64,000 nucleotides of DNA. Origin: Plantago major. Its lineage: Eukaryota > Streptophyta > Magnoliopsida > Lamiales > Plantaginaceae. The translations under genes were made by a program, and so were the position numbers. This document shows positions 1 to 11,584 of the stretch, in pieces. Position 1 is the stretch's first letter, and the number at the start of each line of letters is the position of its first letter. The stretch lies in assembly GCA_026545765.1 (NCBI GenBank), contig CM048844.1, positions 17,058,237 to 17,122,236 on the forward strand, written 5' to 3'. The notes under the pieces are model-generated. The model was not told the origin of the DNA. It saw only the letters and a list, made by a program, of their open reading frames with translations, and ran no database searches.

Positions 1-824
1 AATACCTCCACAAATCGGAAACCTCTCCTTTCTCTTGACATGAATAGAAACGATTTCACTGGATTTATTCCACAAGAGCTCGGTCATTTACGAAGGCTGA
101 GATTTCTCAGGCTGAGTTCCAACAGTTTCAAAGTTCCATCCTTCTCGGCGATATTTCCTTGGAGGAAACAATTTCACGAGCTTTAACGCGTTTCTGAATT
201 CGTTCCGTAACGAATCTACACTTGTGAGACTAGACATGTCAAACAACTCTCTTCAAGGGACCATTCCAGAATCCATAGGTAAACTCCGGAACCTCAGGTG
301 GTTGGCCATAGCAAATAATCTATTATCAGGTGCCATCCCTTCTTCGCTTACAAACATTTCGACTCTGAAGAACTTAAATCTGGAAGGAAATTCAATTGAA
401 GTGATTCCAGAAAACATTGGGAATCTCTACAGGCTTAATTACTTGAGCTTGCATTATAACCTGCTTTTTGGTTCTATACCCAACAGTATTTTTAATATAT
501 CCACAATGGAAAACTTGGATCTCAATTCTAATGTCCTATCCGGCACACTTCCTGATGATATGTGCCTTCGACTTCCAATACTACTCAAAGAGCTCTACCT
601 ATCGGGGAACCAGATACACGGCCGAATTCCATCCAGTTTTGCTTCAAATCCTCTCATTGTCGATTAACAAGTTTGATGGAGTGATACCACCAGAAATTTG
701 CAGCTTACAAATGCTTGAGGAATTATATCTCGGCAGCAATAACTTATCAGGTGTCATCCCTTCTTGGCTCGGGAACATGTCAAGTATGGAGCGTTTTGGA
801 TCTTGGTCATAATAACTTAACAGG

Positions 825-1055
825 TACATACATTTCTTTTTAAATAATATTGAATTTGCATATTCTGGTGTTCGACGTTCTCATTTACTATTCATCAACT
901 AAATTTTTTACTTAATCAATTTTAACTCTATACCAAATAGTCAGTAGAGAGTTTCTCAACTTTGACATTAATGCTTTCTAATACTTTGATGCTTCTGGTG
1001 TACTCAACATCTCAACATTAAGAATACTTTGAGTAACATAAAATTTGCTTGTTGG
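825..1055. other. non-coding interruption in the LRR region
   Basis: The LRR reading frame runs NNLTG up to about 824 and resumes with KIPSNF at about 1056. The 231 bases between are AT-rich and non-coding. The left edge looks like a GT donor but the right edge lacks an AG acceptor, and genes of this family normally have no intron in the LRR exon. I read it as an insertion or replaced sequence. No target duplication is obvious. Confidence 0.55.
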
Positions 1056-2344
1056 CAAGATTCCATCAAACTTTTGCAACACGCAGCCCAATCTTCAATG
1101 GCTTTATCTGGGTAACAACAAGCTCGGTGGATTTGTACCAAATTCAATTACGAATTGTTCTGGGTTAACGTACCTAGACCTATCTAACAATCAGTTAACG
1201 GGTTTTATCCCTGATTCCCTTGGAGATCTTAGAGCCCTAGAATATATGGTTACAGTTATGGGGGAACAATTTTACAAGTGAGTCCACGTTTCATGAGTTG
1301 AGCTTTATCACATCCTTGATGAACTGCAGGTACTTAACATACTTAGATATCAGTCTTAATCCTCTCAATGGAATTCTCCCAGCATCAGTGGGAAACCTTT
1401 CGTCTTCTATACAGTATTTATACATTCGTAACTGCAGAATCAATGGCTATATTCCAAATGAAATTGGGAATTTGAGTGGGTTGGTATCATTAGATCTAGG
1501 CCGGAACAATTTCGGTGGAGTTATTCCTGCAACACTTGATGGCTTACATAACCTTCAGAGATTATTCCTTGGTTACAACCAATTACGAGGACTCGTTACA
1601 AGGAGGCTTTGCAGCTTAAAAAATTTGGGGCATTTGAGTTTGAGCGATAACCGCCTCACAGGTATGATCCCGGAATGCCTGGGAAACATTTTATCTGTTA
1701 GACAAGTGTATCTTAATTCTAACTTGAGTTCTAGCATACCGAATAGTCTCTGGGGCTTGTATCTCATCGAGCTGGATATTTCCTCAAATTACATTAGCGG
1801 TTCTTTATCTCCTCAAATTGGAAATCTCAAGGCAGCAAGACACAAACTTGTCGAACAATGACTTCTCGGGTGATCTTCCAAACACATTCGAAGGTATGCA
1901 GTACATGATTGACTTTTCGTTGGCTCATAATAAGTTTGAAGGTCCCATACCCGACTCCATAGGTGGCATGTTGCGTTTGCGAACATTGGACCTTTCAGAT
2001 AACAACCTATCGGATATGATCCCGAAGTCACTAGAAGCACTTACATATCTAGGATACCTCAATGTTTCTTTTAATCAGTTATCAGGAGAGATTCCTTCTG
2101 AAGGGCCGTTTCAAAATTTAAGAAGCCAATCATTTTTGCCGAATTTAGCGCTATGTGGTCTTGAAAGATATCAGGTTCCACCTTGTGAAGAGCACACAAG
2201 TAAATCAAAGTTGAAGAAAGAATTTCGGCTTGCAGTTATAATCATGCCTGTTATGGCTTTTGTACTTGCATGTATCTTGACCATGATAATTGTTAGACGC
2301 TGCCGGGAAAACGTGTTAAGATATATTACAAGAGACTTCAACTT

Positions 2345-2590
2345 GAAGAAGAACTCATCTCCTAGTCTAATTAGTATTTTATCATATTACGTTTTGTGTT
2401 ATCTTCTATAACTTAGTTTCCGTTTCCTAGTTGGATTAGATAACTAGTTTATATTTCTATATAAGCATACGTTAGCTTTTTATTTCTTGTAATCTTACTA
2501 TTATATCAATATAGTTTTCTCTCAATTTCTCTCAATTTCTATATTGTAACAAAACTCTCCACAAATGGTATAAGGTGTATTGAGAACAGG
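2345..2590. mobile_element. probable LTR or TRIM-like fragment inserted before the kinase
   Basis: Between the juxtamembrane codons (about 2340) and RISY...STNRFSENN (from about 2597) lies about 245 bp of AT-rich non-coding DNA. It has a TATATAAG-like box at 2457-2465 and a pyrimidine-rich tail with a CTCTCAATTT direct repeat, resembling the 3' half of a short plant LTR. I cannot find paired ends or a target duplication, so the class is uncertain. Confidence 0.35.
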
Positions 2591-3139
2591 AATTGCCAGA
2601 ATTTCTTATTTTGATATTTTATAGTCAACAAATAGATTCAGTGAAAACAATTTGATAGGAAAAGGAAGTTTTGGTTTAGTTTACAGAGGTGTGTTTAGAG
2701 ATGGGGTGATTTTGGCTATAAAAGTGTTTAATATGCAATTGGAAGGTGCATTAAAGACTTTTAATGTTGAATGTGAAGTACTGCGCAATATTCGCCACCG
2801 AAATCTCGTCAAGGTCGCAAGTAGTTGCTCCAACCAGGATTTCAAGGCCTTGATTCTCGAATACATGCCGAATGGAAGCCCTGAGAAGTGGTTGCATTCT
2901 AAAGAAGTGTTATCTCTCATGCAACGATTGAGCATTATGATAGATGTAGCTACTGCATTGGAATATCTCCACCATGGTTACTCCACACCCGTGGTTCACT
3001 GCGATTTAAAGCCGAGCAACATCCTTCTAGATGGACATATGACGGCTTATGTAAGTGATTTCGGAATTGCGCGATTGTTAGGTGAAGAGGAGACCAGAAC
3101 ACACCATGGCACTAGCAACAATTGGTTGCATGGCTCCAG

Positions 3140-3361
3140 GCAAGTAACATTATGCTTCATTGCCTTTTTCCATTGCAAAACTAGACACACTAGTATCATA
3201 CTATGATTTTTCTCACAGTTTAATTAGCATGGAAAAGGAACTTGATTTTCATATTGACATGGCCAATACAATCTACTAATTGGCTATGCTTCAAGAATGA
3301 AAATTTTGTTTTAATCAAATTTCATATATTTCGATAACTGATGATAAATCTTGTGTTCTAG
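3140..3361 (+). other. GC-AG intron of the LRR kinase
   Basis: The exon ends CTCCAG and the next bases are GCAAGT; the intron ends TTCTAG before AATATGG. Joining CCAG to AATATGG gives the conserved P-E-Y-G of the activation segment, at the position where LRR-XII kinases carry their single conserved intron. The donor is GC rather than GT with otherwise consensus AAGT, so it is either a genuine GC-AG intron or a T-to-C decay in a pseudogene. Confidence 0.8.
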
Positions 3362-3596
3362 AATATGGATTGGATGGGAGGATTTCCACAAGATGTGACG
3401 TGTACAGCTACGGCATACCACCAAAGCCAAAATTATCATAACTTATATGTATCAAAATGGGATTTCCCTAGTACCAAGTTAATACAAAGATATCCACATG
3501 TAGGTCTGCATTGGCTAGAGCTGAATGAAATTGAATTTGCAGGTAACTAATTATTTGAAGAAGACGACTAATGGGGTTGAAATTAGGGATTAATAT

Positions 3597-4448
3597 TGAT
3601 ATGTACATATAATTCTCTCCAACGAATTAGACCAATCTACCACCGTTCAAAAACTCGAGAAACGCTTTTAGCCACGATCAGAGAAGTTGAGTCCGTCACC
3701 CAGAAGAAAAGCCCGACACAAGACAAACTTACCAAACATAAAGTCCGGCACCAATAAAGAGTTTCAGAACAAGAAAACCTCGCTACAAGTCCTAAAGAAA
3801 AGTACCCAAAAAGCCCGGCATTAAGGTCTTGACAGACTTTGGTCACTACAAAAGGGCCGCCTGCAGTAAGTCCGCCATAACTAACGTGAGATAAACGCGC
3901 CACCTACCTCCGAGACCACGTGGCACCTTGTCGCCAAGCTGACAAGATCCCGGGAAATCAGACAGCCTGTCCCCCAAGCTTCCTCTATAAATAGCCCGCA
4001 TTTACTACTCATTAAGGTACGTAACCACGACTAAAAAATCTACTCTCTAAGTTTCGGGTCCGAGATAACTCGATTAGCCCGTCACACAAGTTGAGTCTTA
4101 GTCCGGACTGCCCACGGCAGGCCGGCCCAAAAGGGTCTAACCCCTTCCTTTTGTTTCCAGGAGATGTCCGGATCGAACTTTGCCGGCCCCTACCAGTAGA
4201 CGGAACATCACTGAACTGACGAATTGGAGTGCCTTATCTGGGTTCATAGCGCTACGGACCGAGCTAAAGACGGACTCTAGATCTATGCCAGGTTGCTCTT
4301 GACGGACCCCAGATTGCCGGACCCAATTACTAAGCTCTTGCCGGACCCGCGAACTAAAACGATCCCAACCACACGACCTAATCACTGGACTCTTCTAAAT
4401 TACGCTCTTGACCCACGAATTTGACTTAACCGAATTTACCCCACATCA
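3597..4448 (+). repeat. 5' LTR of the Tat element
   Basis: 852 bp, starting TGATATGTACATA and ending CCCCACATCA, about 97.4% identical by hand alignment to 17314-18165. It contains the U3 promoter with a TATA box at 3984-3993 and a GC-rich, repetitive downstream part. The differences are scattered substitutions without indels. Confidence 0.95.
3984..3993 (+). promoter_or_regulatory. LTR TATA box
   Basis: CTATAAATAG lies 387 bases into the LTR and is conserved in the 3' LTR at about 17701-17710. It is the likely core promoter for the genomic RNA of the Tat element. Confidence 0.7.
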
Positions 4449-4451
4449 TAT

Positions 4452-4469
4452 TGGCGCCGTCTGTGGGAA
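4452..4469 (+). other. primer-binding site of the Tat element
   Basis: TGGCGCCGTCTGTGGGAA begins three bases after the 5' LTR. Its first nine bases (TGGCGCCGT) complement the 3' CCA end of plant tRNA-Asp and the match weakens after that, so the primer identity is tentative. The same 18 bases follow the LTR of the unrelated Copia element at about 55881. Confidence 0.75.
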
Positions 4470-4488
4470 TCACTTAGTACAAAAAGTC

Positions 4489-6417
4489 ATGGCTCCAGCT
4501 AGAAGACGTACTAGAAGGACAGCTCCAGTAATCCTTAGATCAACAACTTCTGATGTTGGGCCCCGAAGTCAAGTCCGCAACCGCCGGGAAGTCAATCCTT
4601 TCACAGGAAATCAACAGATCAATGAACATGATGATAGGGATGGCCTCGAAGCTTCTCTTTCCACCACGTAATCCATTTAACGGACAAAGAACGCCCCATC
4701 CACCAACTCCGTGCCGTAGACGCAATGATCGTTATACCTGTGTCACCGCCGACGGCCCATCGGCCGATACAATGAAGCTCAAATTCAACTTTTGCAAGCC
4801 GCCCTGTTACTAAGGACCCAACCTCAATTAGGGCCAGGCGTGAACCTCCCAGACGACACTAACCACGCACCACGAAGAAGCGCTCCCGTATTGCCAATCC
4901 AGAATTGACCCCAAGTAACAATAGATCATGTGGTGGAATCCAGAGGACCCCCGAACTCTCGAAATACTGATCGTTCCGAAAGTCTCAGAGCCTCAAGCCA
5001 TAGAGCCCCGGGAGACTTACGAAACATGCTAAATCGTCGGGCTCGGAGTAATTTGCACTCGAGAAACAATCGGAGGACAAGTAGAGAGGGGAACATGGGA
5101 GTCGACGAGAGAACACGTCGTGACCCAACTCCTTCTCGAACCACCGCACGAAATCGGCAGCGTCAAGATGACGGGAGAAGGGACCACGAGGAGCAATACG
5201 ACGAGGAGAACGAAACTCTCAACGGGTACCGGGGCGACACTCCACCCCAAAACCATCCCCGCCATGGACGATTCCGTAATGAAAGAATACAGTCGCCAGC
5301 CAGGATGACTAGGAATGATGATTATCGAGACCACGGAAGGGGAAGCCGAGATAGAGGAAGGGAACATCATCGAAACCGAACCAGGTCAAGGTCTGCCGGG
5401 ACTCATAGGGGGGACAGGCACATGGATGAAACCGAACAAATTAAAGAACAGGTTAGGATCCATGAAGCTGCCCTAGAATTGGAACGGTCAAAGCTAGAAA
5501 CACTTACCCATGCAAGAGATATCATGAAATATGGAAGGAGCCTGAATCCTCTTTGCCAAGCTATGAGGGACACCGAACTCCCTCCGGGGAGGAGTGCCCC
5601 GAGTTCTAAGGAAACGTATGAGGGAATCACATGCCCAATAGATCACCGAATTCGTTTTGAGGCATTCCTGGGAGGCATGGGAGTACCGGACAATGTAAAG
5701 GCACAGTTATTTCCCAACACCCTCTACGGACCCGCAGTGACTTGGTGGAAGCACCTCTGGCCCAATACTATAACATCCTGGGACCAGATGATCGCCAAAT
5801 TCACTCTGCGATTCGAGAACTTCCTCGAAACAGCTCGTCCAGTCAGCTACCTGGCAGAAATTGTGCAAAAGGAACATGAAAGCTTGAGATCGTTTGTCAA
5901 AAGGTTTGAACAAGCAGCTGTCCTCGTTGAGTCACACCCCATCAAAGATCGACTATTCCACATGGGTGAGAACACCAACAACGCTTCATTCCGCTACACG
6001 ATTGTCGATGCAGGAATAACCACCGAACGAGAGCTGAATGAAGTAATCAAAAAATTCTTGAGCACACACGAAACCCTCGACAAAATGGTAGTAAGAGCCG
6101 AGGTCAAGAAGGTAAAATCAGTACCAGATAACACAAGGTTGGGAAACCAACATTTCGAGCAAAAGGGGAAAGGTGACAGAAGAGGAAGGGTTGAAGAAAG
6201 AAGAAGATCTCCCCGAAAAGTTTACATAAACTACGCTGACCTAAAAGCCCCCAAGGAACAGATCTTGACCATCATGCAAAGTCAAGGCTTCCCAATCCAA
6301 AGGCCCCAAGCACGGGAAACCAGTTCACCAGAACTCGAATCTATCATCACTTCCACCAACAGACGGGACACTCCACTGGAAAATGCACGCACCTCAGGCA
6401 GGAAATCCAGAGGTTGA
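4489..6417 (+). pseudogene. gag: Tat gag, frameshifted
   Basis: Capsid/nucleocapsid gene. A plausible start ATG at 4489 opens a basic Arg-rich N-terminus that shifts frame between about 4620 and 4930. The main open part is 4930-6417: an Arg/Ser/Asp-rich segment, a helical segment (about 5410-5530), then a Retrotrans_gag domain (about 5610-6000) with the conserved TWWKHL and SLRSFVKRFEQ signatures. Near 6340-6375 the gag-pol linker changes frame, since the downstream frame picks up the conserved EIQRLIEMGYLQ just upstream of pol. In intact relatives gag and pol are usually one frame. No CCHC knuckle is visible here. Confidence 0.85.
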
Positions 6418-8532
6418 TCGAAATGGGATATTTGCAAGAATACATCATGAGGAAGCCCGAGGGCACCGACCGACGTGAAGCCAGGCAAAGGTACCAGTCC
6501 AATGAGCCGCGTGGTGCAAGGGAGCGGAGAAATGCATCTCCCCGCCGTTCTCCTCCCAGAGGGTCTAGCCCTAGGCATAACAGAGGTGAAAGGCCCGCTC
6601 CGATCAAGAGACGCTCGTTTAGCCCAAGAAGACAATCAGTGTTACCCGGACCACCGAGCCCAAGAGGACGCCGAGAGGCTAGGAGATCCCCAAGTCCGGC
6701 ACGAGAGAACGGGAGGGTAGCATATGTCGAAACTCAACCAGCTTACGTAGATGATAACCCGGTCCGTTTTGGGAGAATACTTAGCATTGCCGGAGGACCT
6801 ACTGGAGGAGACAGTAGGAATGCTCGAGAAGCCATGGCAAGATCACTGAGAAATTCGGATGAGAAATCCGTCAATATGGTGGCTCCCGGCACCAACGTGA
6901 TCACCTTTGACGAATCTGAAGCACCCCCTCCATGCAAGGGAGAAGGATTGGTCCATGACCCGGATGTCCCCTTGGTGGTGGAAATGGACATAGCAGGTTA
7001 TGAGATCACAAATGTATTAATCGATACCGGCGCCTCCTCTAACATCCTCTTCATGAGCACTGTCCGGAAAATGGAAATGAGTTTAAGAGGATTGTTACCA
7101 GTGACAACGGACCTCGTTGGCTTTGGAGGAAACCGGATCACGCCAAGAGGAATCCTGTATCTCTCGGTTTCCATGGGAAAAGCTCCACTCAGGGTTCACC
7201 AAGTCCCTTTTGTGGTCACCGAGGCAGGTTGCGAATACAACATAATTATGGGGAGACCGGCTCTAAATCAATTCAAAGTAGTGGTGTCAACCTTCCACCT
7301 AAGGATGAAGTTTCCCACCGCAGCAGGCATCGGATCCCTTAGTGGAGATCGGAGAAGAGCATGGGAATGCTACACTCTCTCTAATAGAAGGGCGTCGCGA
7401 CCTTTTAGGAGTGAACATGATATAAGGAGAGAAGAAGATGACCGGAGAACAAAGAAACAATGCCTCTTTATCCAACAAGAAAGCCGAAGGAAGAGGCGAG
7501 AAAGACCTCCCGGGAAAGGAATTAACTGGTTGAAAATGGGTGTAGACAAAAAGAAAATGGCCGCAACGGCCAAGGAGTGCGAGGATAGAATCGATGAATA
7601 TCAAGTCATTCCCCCTGAACCACGTGGTGAAATGCCGACCAAAAGCTTCTTTTATGAGAATCGGATGGCCCCCCATGAAGACGTCTTAGAAATCCCAATT
7701 GAAGAAGGATATCCCGAAAAAACAGTGAAAATCGGCTCGGAAATGGACGCAGAAACAACCATCAAAATGATTGCCTTCTTAAGAAAGAATGCCGATGTTT
7801 TTGCCTGGGGAACTGAAGATCTGAGCGGTATAGATCCTCGAGTCATGGTACACGAACTCCACGTTGATCCAAATGTCCGACCCATTCGACAGAAGAAGAG
7901 AGACCATGGTCCCGTCCACAACAAGATCATCGCAGATGAGGTAGAACGACTACTCAAGGCAGGACACATTGAGGAGGTTCATTACTCTGATTGGATATGC
8001 AATGTGGTCCTAGTAGAGAAAAGTCCGGGAAAATGGAGGATGTGCAATGACTTCACCAGTCTCAACCGCTTTACGCCTAAAGGATCCCTATCCCCTGTCA
8101 AGAATTGATCAATTGGTAGACTCAACTGCCGGGTGTGCACTGTTGAGTTTCATGGATGCTTTTCAAGGCTTCTATCAGATCAAGATGGCTGAGCATGATA
8201 TCGAAAAAACCGCTTTTATCACCGCAGGAGGAGTATACTGTTTCAAGGTCATGCCGTTCGGCCTACGAAACGCTGGCGCCACCTACCAAAGATTGGTGAA
8301 CCAAATGTTCAAAGAAGAGATTGGCAAATCAATGGAGGTTTATGTAGATGACATGCTAGTGAAAAGCAAGGAGACATCTGATCACATCCCCCATCTGGAA
8401 AGATGTTTTTCCATAGTAAGAAAATACGGAATGAAACTCAATTCAGCCAAATGCACATTTGGAGTAACTGGAGGAAAATTCTTGGGGTACATGGTGACAC
8501 AGAGGGGATCGAGGCAAACCCAGAAAAGATAA
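6414..8532 (+). pseudogene. pol: Tat pol: aspartic protease and reverse transcriptase
   Basis: The first open frame runs 6414-8108: an Arg/Ser/Pro-rich linker, a retropepsin with active-site DTGAS near 7025, then the start of RT (KWRMCNDF). A one-base frameshift at about 8070-8100 moves the rest of RT (palm, PFGLRNA, catalytic YVDDM near 8341) into 8047-8532. A second shift at about 8510-8530 follows. The active-site residues are intact but the frame is not, so this copy would depend on enzymes from elsewhere. Confidence 0.9.
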
Positions 8533-9283
8533 AAGCCATATTGGAGCTTCCACATCCGGAGAAACTCAGGGACGTTCAGAGACTCATAGGGAAGGTTATT
8601 TCCCTTAGCCGCTTCATTTCCAGATCAGCTGAAAAGAACCTCCCTTTTTTCAAAATCCTAAGGAAAACGGACAAGTTTGAATGGAACAATGAGTGCAAGG
8701 AGGCATTTGAGAACTTGAAGCTCTATTTATCCTCCCCGCCTCTACTTTCCAAACCAGAAGAAGGAGAGCTATTGTACATCTATCTCGCCATCACTCCTGA
8801 AGTGGTGAATTCCGTCTGATACAGAAGAACGAACACCTTCCGGTGTACTACCTGAGTAAAGTACTGGGAACGGCGGAGAAAAACTACAAGGAAATAGAGA
8901 AGTATGCCTATTGTCTAGTAGAGGCCTCCAGGAAGCTCAAGCCATACTTCCGTTCCCACAAGATAGTGGTCCTCACGAACCAACCGCTGAAACAGGTCTT
9001 AGGTGACGCCTCGAAGTCAGGAAGGTTGGCTAAATGGACAATTGAGTTAGGAGATCATACGATCGAATATCAAGCTCCATCTGCCAAAAAAGCCCAGGTC
9101 CTGGCTGATTTCCTAGCCGAATATCCGGGGAACACGGAACCTCAAAAAGATAAAGATGAGCAAGCCTCCAGTGAAGCCCCGAAAGACATTTCACCAACAA
9201 GCCAGGTTTTGATATTAACAACGCAAGTGGCTGGATTGGATATTCAAAAAAGTCGATCCCTTGGTAGAATGGATTATCGCTGA
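8500..9283 (+). pseudogene. pol: Tat pol: RT thumb/connection and RNase H
   Basis: Continuation of pol: GKVISLSRFISRSAEKNLPF (RT connection) in the frame ending at 8819, where a TGA and frame change occur. From 8843 the RT-associated RNase H follows (YYLSKVLGTAEKNY, KWTIELGDHTIEY, VLADFLAE). The domain degrades at about 9230-9283, where the frame changes again into the second RNase H. Confidence 0.85.
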
Positions 9284-9722
9284 AAAAGAAAGTCCTAGCT
9301 TACCTCCCCCACCAGAAGGAGAGCCGCCCGTGACCGCCCTAAAACATAAACCGACCCTCCAAGTGGCTTTTATCCCAAAAGAACTCGGTCCAGAAGAAAA
9401 GGACATATGGGAACTTTATGTGGACGGTTCGTCGGCCGCACATGCTGGTGGAACGGGGTTATTACTAATCAGCCCAGAAAGAGCCCAGATGGAATATGCT
9501 ATCCGCTTAACATTTCCAGTAACAAACAATGAAGCTGAGTATGAGGCTCTGATAGCAGGAATGAAGATGGCCAAGTCAGTCATGCCCAAAAAACTCAAAG
9601 CTTACTCCGACTCTCAGCTAGTCATGGAACAGTACTCGGGCAAATTTACGACAAAAAGTGCTTCAATGATCAAATATCTAAAGGTAGTTAAAGAGTTAGA
9701 AAAAAGCATTCGACATGTTTAG
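9261..9722 (+). CDS. second (archaeal-type) RNase H domain of Tat pol
   Basis: The frame reads ELYVDGSSAAHAGGTG, then NNEAEYEALIAGM and YSDSQLVMEQ. These are the D, E and D signature positions of a type-I RNase H, separate from the RNase H attached to RT. An extra RNase H between RNase H and integrase is diagnostic of the Tat/Ogre clade of plant Gypsy elements. It overlaps the integrase frame at 9715-9722 through a further frameshift. Confidence 0.85.
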   Translation: MVEWIIAEKESPSLPPPPEGEPPVTALKHKPTLQVAFIPKELGPEEKDIWELYVDGSSAAHAGGTGLLLISPERAQMEYAIRLTFPVTNNEAEYEALIAGMKMAKSVMPKKLKAYSDSQLVMEQYSGKFTTKSASMIKYLKVVKELEKSIRHV

Positions 9723-11118
9723 TCTGATCAAGATCAACCGAGCAAAAAACACCATTGCCGACGGATTATCAAAATGGGCTAGGGCCTCCGGAGCTGTTGA
9801 CACCCGTACGGTGGTCCTTATGACTGCCAATGAATCAGCCCTCACTGCCAACGAGGTCATAATGAACATAGGCGTCATATCTGACGACAACACTTGGATG
9901 AGAGACATCGTGAACTATCTACGGAACGGGATTCTACCCCGTGATTCAACTGAATCTAGAAGAGTCCAACGAAGATCCCAACGCTACTTCCTCTCTGGTA
10001 CAGACCTATATAGAAAGTCCTATGATGGAACTCACCTCCATTACCTGGGTCCGTCTGAGGCCAGTACAGTGTTGAAGGAGATCCATCTAGGAAGTTGCGG
10101 AAACCATTCAGGAGGAAGAGCCTTGGCCCAGAAAATTCAGAGAAATGGCTATTATTGGCCGGCAATGCAAAAGGAAGCTGGAAGATTCTCACGATCATGC
10201 TCGGAATGTCAAAGGTTTGCAAGAATCCCCCATATGCCTGCCATACCAATGATACCATCAACTATCCCATGTCCATTCGATTTGTGGGGCATGGACATCG
10301 TAGGACCTTTCCCTGTAGGACCCGGCGGGAAAAAATTTCTCATTGTGGCCGTAGAATACTTCTCGAAATGGGTAGAAGCCGAGGCAACGGCCTCCATTTC
10401 AGAGAATAAGGTCATGGACTTCCTTTGGAAATTATCGTGTCGATTTGGCCTACCACGAATACTAGTTGCGGACAATGGTCGACAGTTCTCCGGGTACAAG
10501 CTCAAAGATTGGTGCGAAGAAATGGGGATCGAACAGCGTTTCACTTCCGTTGGGTATCCTCAAGCCAACGGACAAACTGAGGTAACCAATCGTACCATCG
10601 TCGATAATCTTCTGAAGAGACTGGGAGACGCAAAGAAAGATTGGGTAGATGAATTGGAGGGAGTACTATGGGCTTATCGTACCACGGCAAGAACGAGCAC
10701 ACAGGAAACTCCGTTCAGTTTGGTGTATAGATCCGAAGCTGTGAACCCATCCGAAATCTCAATCAACACCTTCCGGATCCAAGGGTACGTTCCCTCAGAC
10801 AACCACGACAAAAGAGTGTACGACCTCAACATGCTCGAGACCAAAAGAAGTACGGCCCTAGCTCGAACCTTAGGATACCAAGCTATCATGGCAAGGGCCT
10901 ACAACAAACATGTGAAAAGTAGGGACCTCCAGATTGGAGACTTGGTGTTGCGAAAGGCTGATATACTAAAACCAACCGAAAAACTCGAACCCAACTGGGA
11001 AGGTCCCTACAGAGTCACAAGGGCAAGTATCAATGGGAGCTACGCTTTGGAAAGCATGGACGGCAAACCACTCAAGCGTACTTGGAACGCCAAGAATCTG
11101 CAGAAGTACTACGCCTAG
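9715..11118 (+). CDS. Tat integrase
   Basis: 467-residue open frame carrying an H-H-C-C zinc motif (about 10085-10210, HLGSCGNHSGG ... CSECQRFA), a DDE core with D in MDIVGPFP, D in VADNG and E in QTEVTNRT, and a C-terminal domain ending about 30 codons after a GPYRV motif. It catalyses insertion of the cDNA. This is the longest undamaged pol segment. The first residues of the frame are the tail of the second RNase H (NTIADGLSKWA), so this is a fragment of pol rather than an independent gene. Confidence 0.92.
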   Translation: MFSLIKINRAKNTIADGLSKWARASGAVDTRTVVLMTANESALTANEVIMNIGVISDDNTWMRDIVNYLRNGILPRDSTESRRVQRRSQRYFLSGTDLYRKSYDGTHLHYLGPSEASTVLKEIHLGSCGNHSGGRALAQKIQRNGYYWPAMQKEAGRFSRSCSECQRFARIPHMPAIPMIPSTIPCPFDLWGMDIVGPFPVGPGGKKFLIVAVEYFSKWVEAEATASISENKVMDFLWKLSCRFGLPRILVADNGRQFSGYKLKDWCEEMGIEQRFTSVGYPQANGQTEVTNRTIVDNLLKRLGDAKKDWVDELEGVLWAYRTTARTSTQETPFSLVYRSEAVNPSEISINTFRIQGYVPSDNHDKRVYDLNMLETKRSTALARTLGYQAIMARAYNKHVKSRDLQIGDLVLRKADILKPTEKLEPNWEGPYRVTRASINGSYALESMDGKPLKRTWNAKNLQKYYA

Positions 11119-11260
11119 ATCAATTGTAATAGGATCTTTTGAAATATATTATCTTTTGTCTACCATGTAATCCTACCGTTAGATTATAATGAAGCGTTTA
11201 TTTTTCTGTCAAATATTTGCAAGAAGAACCGTACGTGCCACTAAGGGCAGACATTATCTT
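11119..11260. other. spacer after pol
   Basis: Short non-coding AT-rich spacer directly after the integrase stop, leading into the tandem repeats. Nothing else is seen. Confidence 0.6.
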
Positions 11261-11580
11261 AAAGTTCCTCGGACCCAAAGTGTCAGAGAGAAACTCCCTA
11301 AGAAACATAGATCGAGGTGCGGGTTGTCTCGGACCCAAAGTGTCCGAGGTATACCGACGCTCGACTAAAAAATTATCTTAAAGTTCCTCGGACCCAAAGT
11401 GTCAGAGAGAAACTCCCTAAGAAACAAATATCGAGTTGCGGATTGTCTTGGACCCAAAGTGTCCGAGGTATACCGACGCTCGACTCAAAAATTATCTTAA
11501 AGTTCCTCGGACCCAAAGTGTCAGAGAGAAACTCCCTAAGAAACAAAGATTGAGGTGCGAATTGTCTCGGACCCAAAGTA
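11261..11580 (+). repeat. tandem repeat A of the Tat element (about 119 bp x 2.7)
   Basis: Units beginning AAAGTTCCTCGGACCC start at 11261, 11380 and 11499, a period of 119 bp. Each unit contains two copies of CGGACCCAAAGTGTC, so there is a half-unit sub-repeat. It lies between pol and the antisense gene, the usual hypervariable position in Tat/Ogre elements. Confidence 0.9.
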
Positions 11581-11584
11581 TCTC

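Larger units (their letters stand above)
1..3441 (+). pseudogene. LRR receptor-like kinase pseudogene (subfamily XII, At3g47570/EFR/FLS2-like)
   Basis: Remnant of a plasma-membrane immune-type receptor kinase that enters from the left edge. Positions 1-2110 encode plant-type 24-residue LRRs (LxxLxLxxNxLxGxIP). About 2110-2200 is the C-terminal cap with paired Cys, 2228-2296 is a hydrophobic membrane segment followed by basic RRCR, and 2643-3435 is the kinase. Visible kinase motifs are the glycine loop GKGSFG, the AIK lysine, HCDLKPSN (Cys before the catalytic Asp, so non-RD) and DFG. The frame is broken near 30, 640-660, 1255, 1845 and 3105, by non-coding interruptions at 825-1055 and about 2345-2590, and by an in-frame TAG at 2622. 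After exon 2 (from 3362) the kinase reads PEYG...DVYSYG and then hits a stop at 3439-3441, so subdomains IX-XI are absent. No continuation is seen beyond the retrotransposon at 18171. The family assignment is firm and the pseudogene status is clear. Confidence 0.93.
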
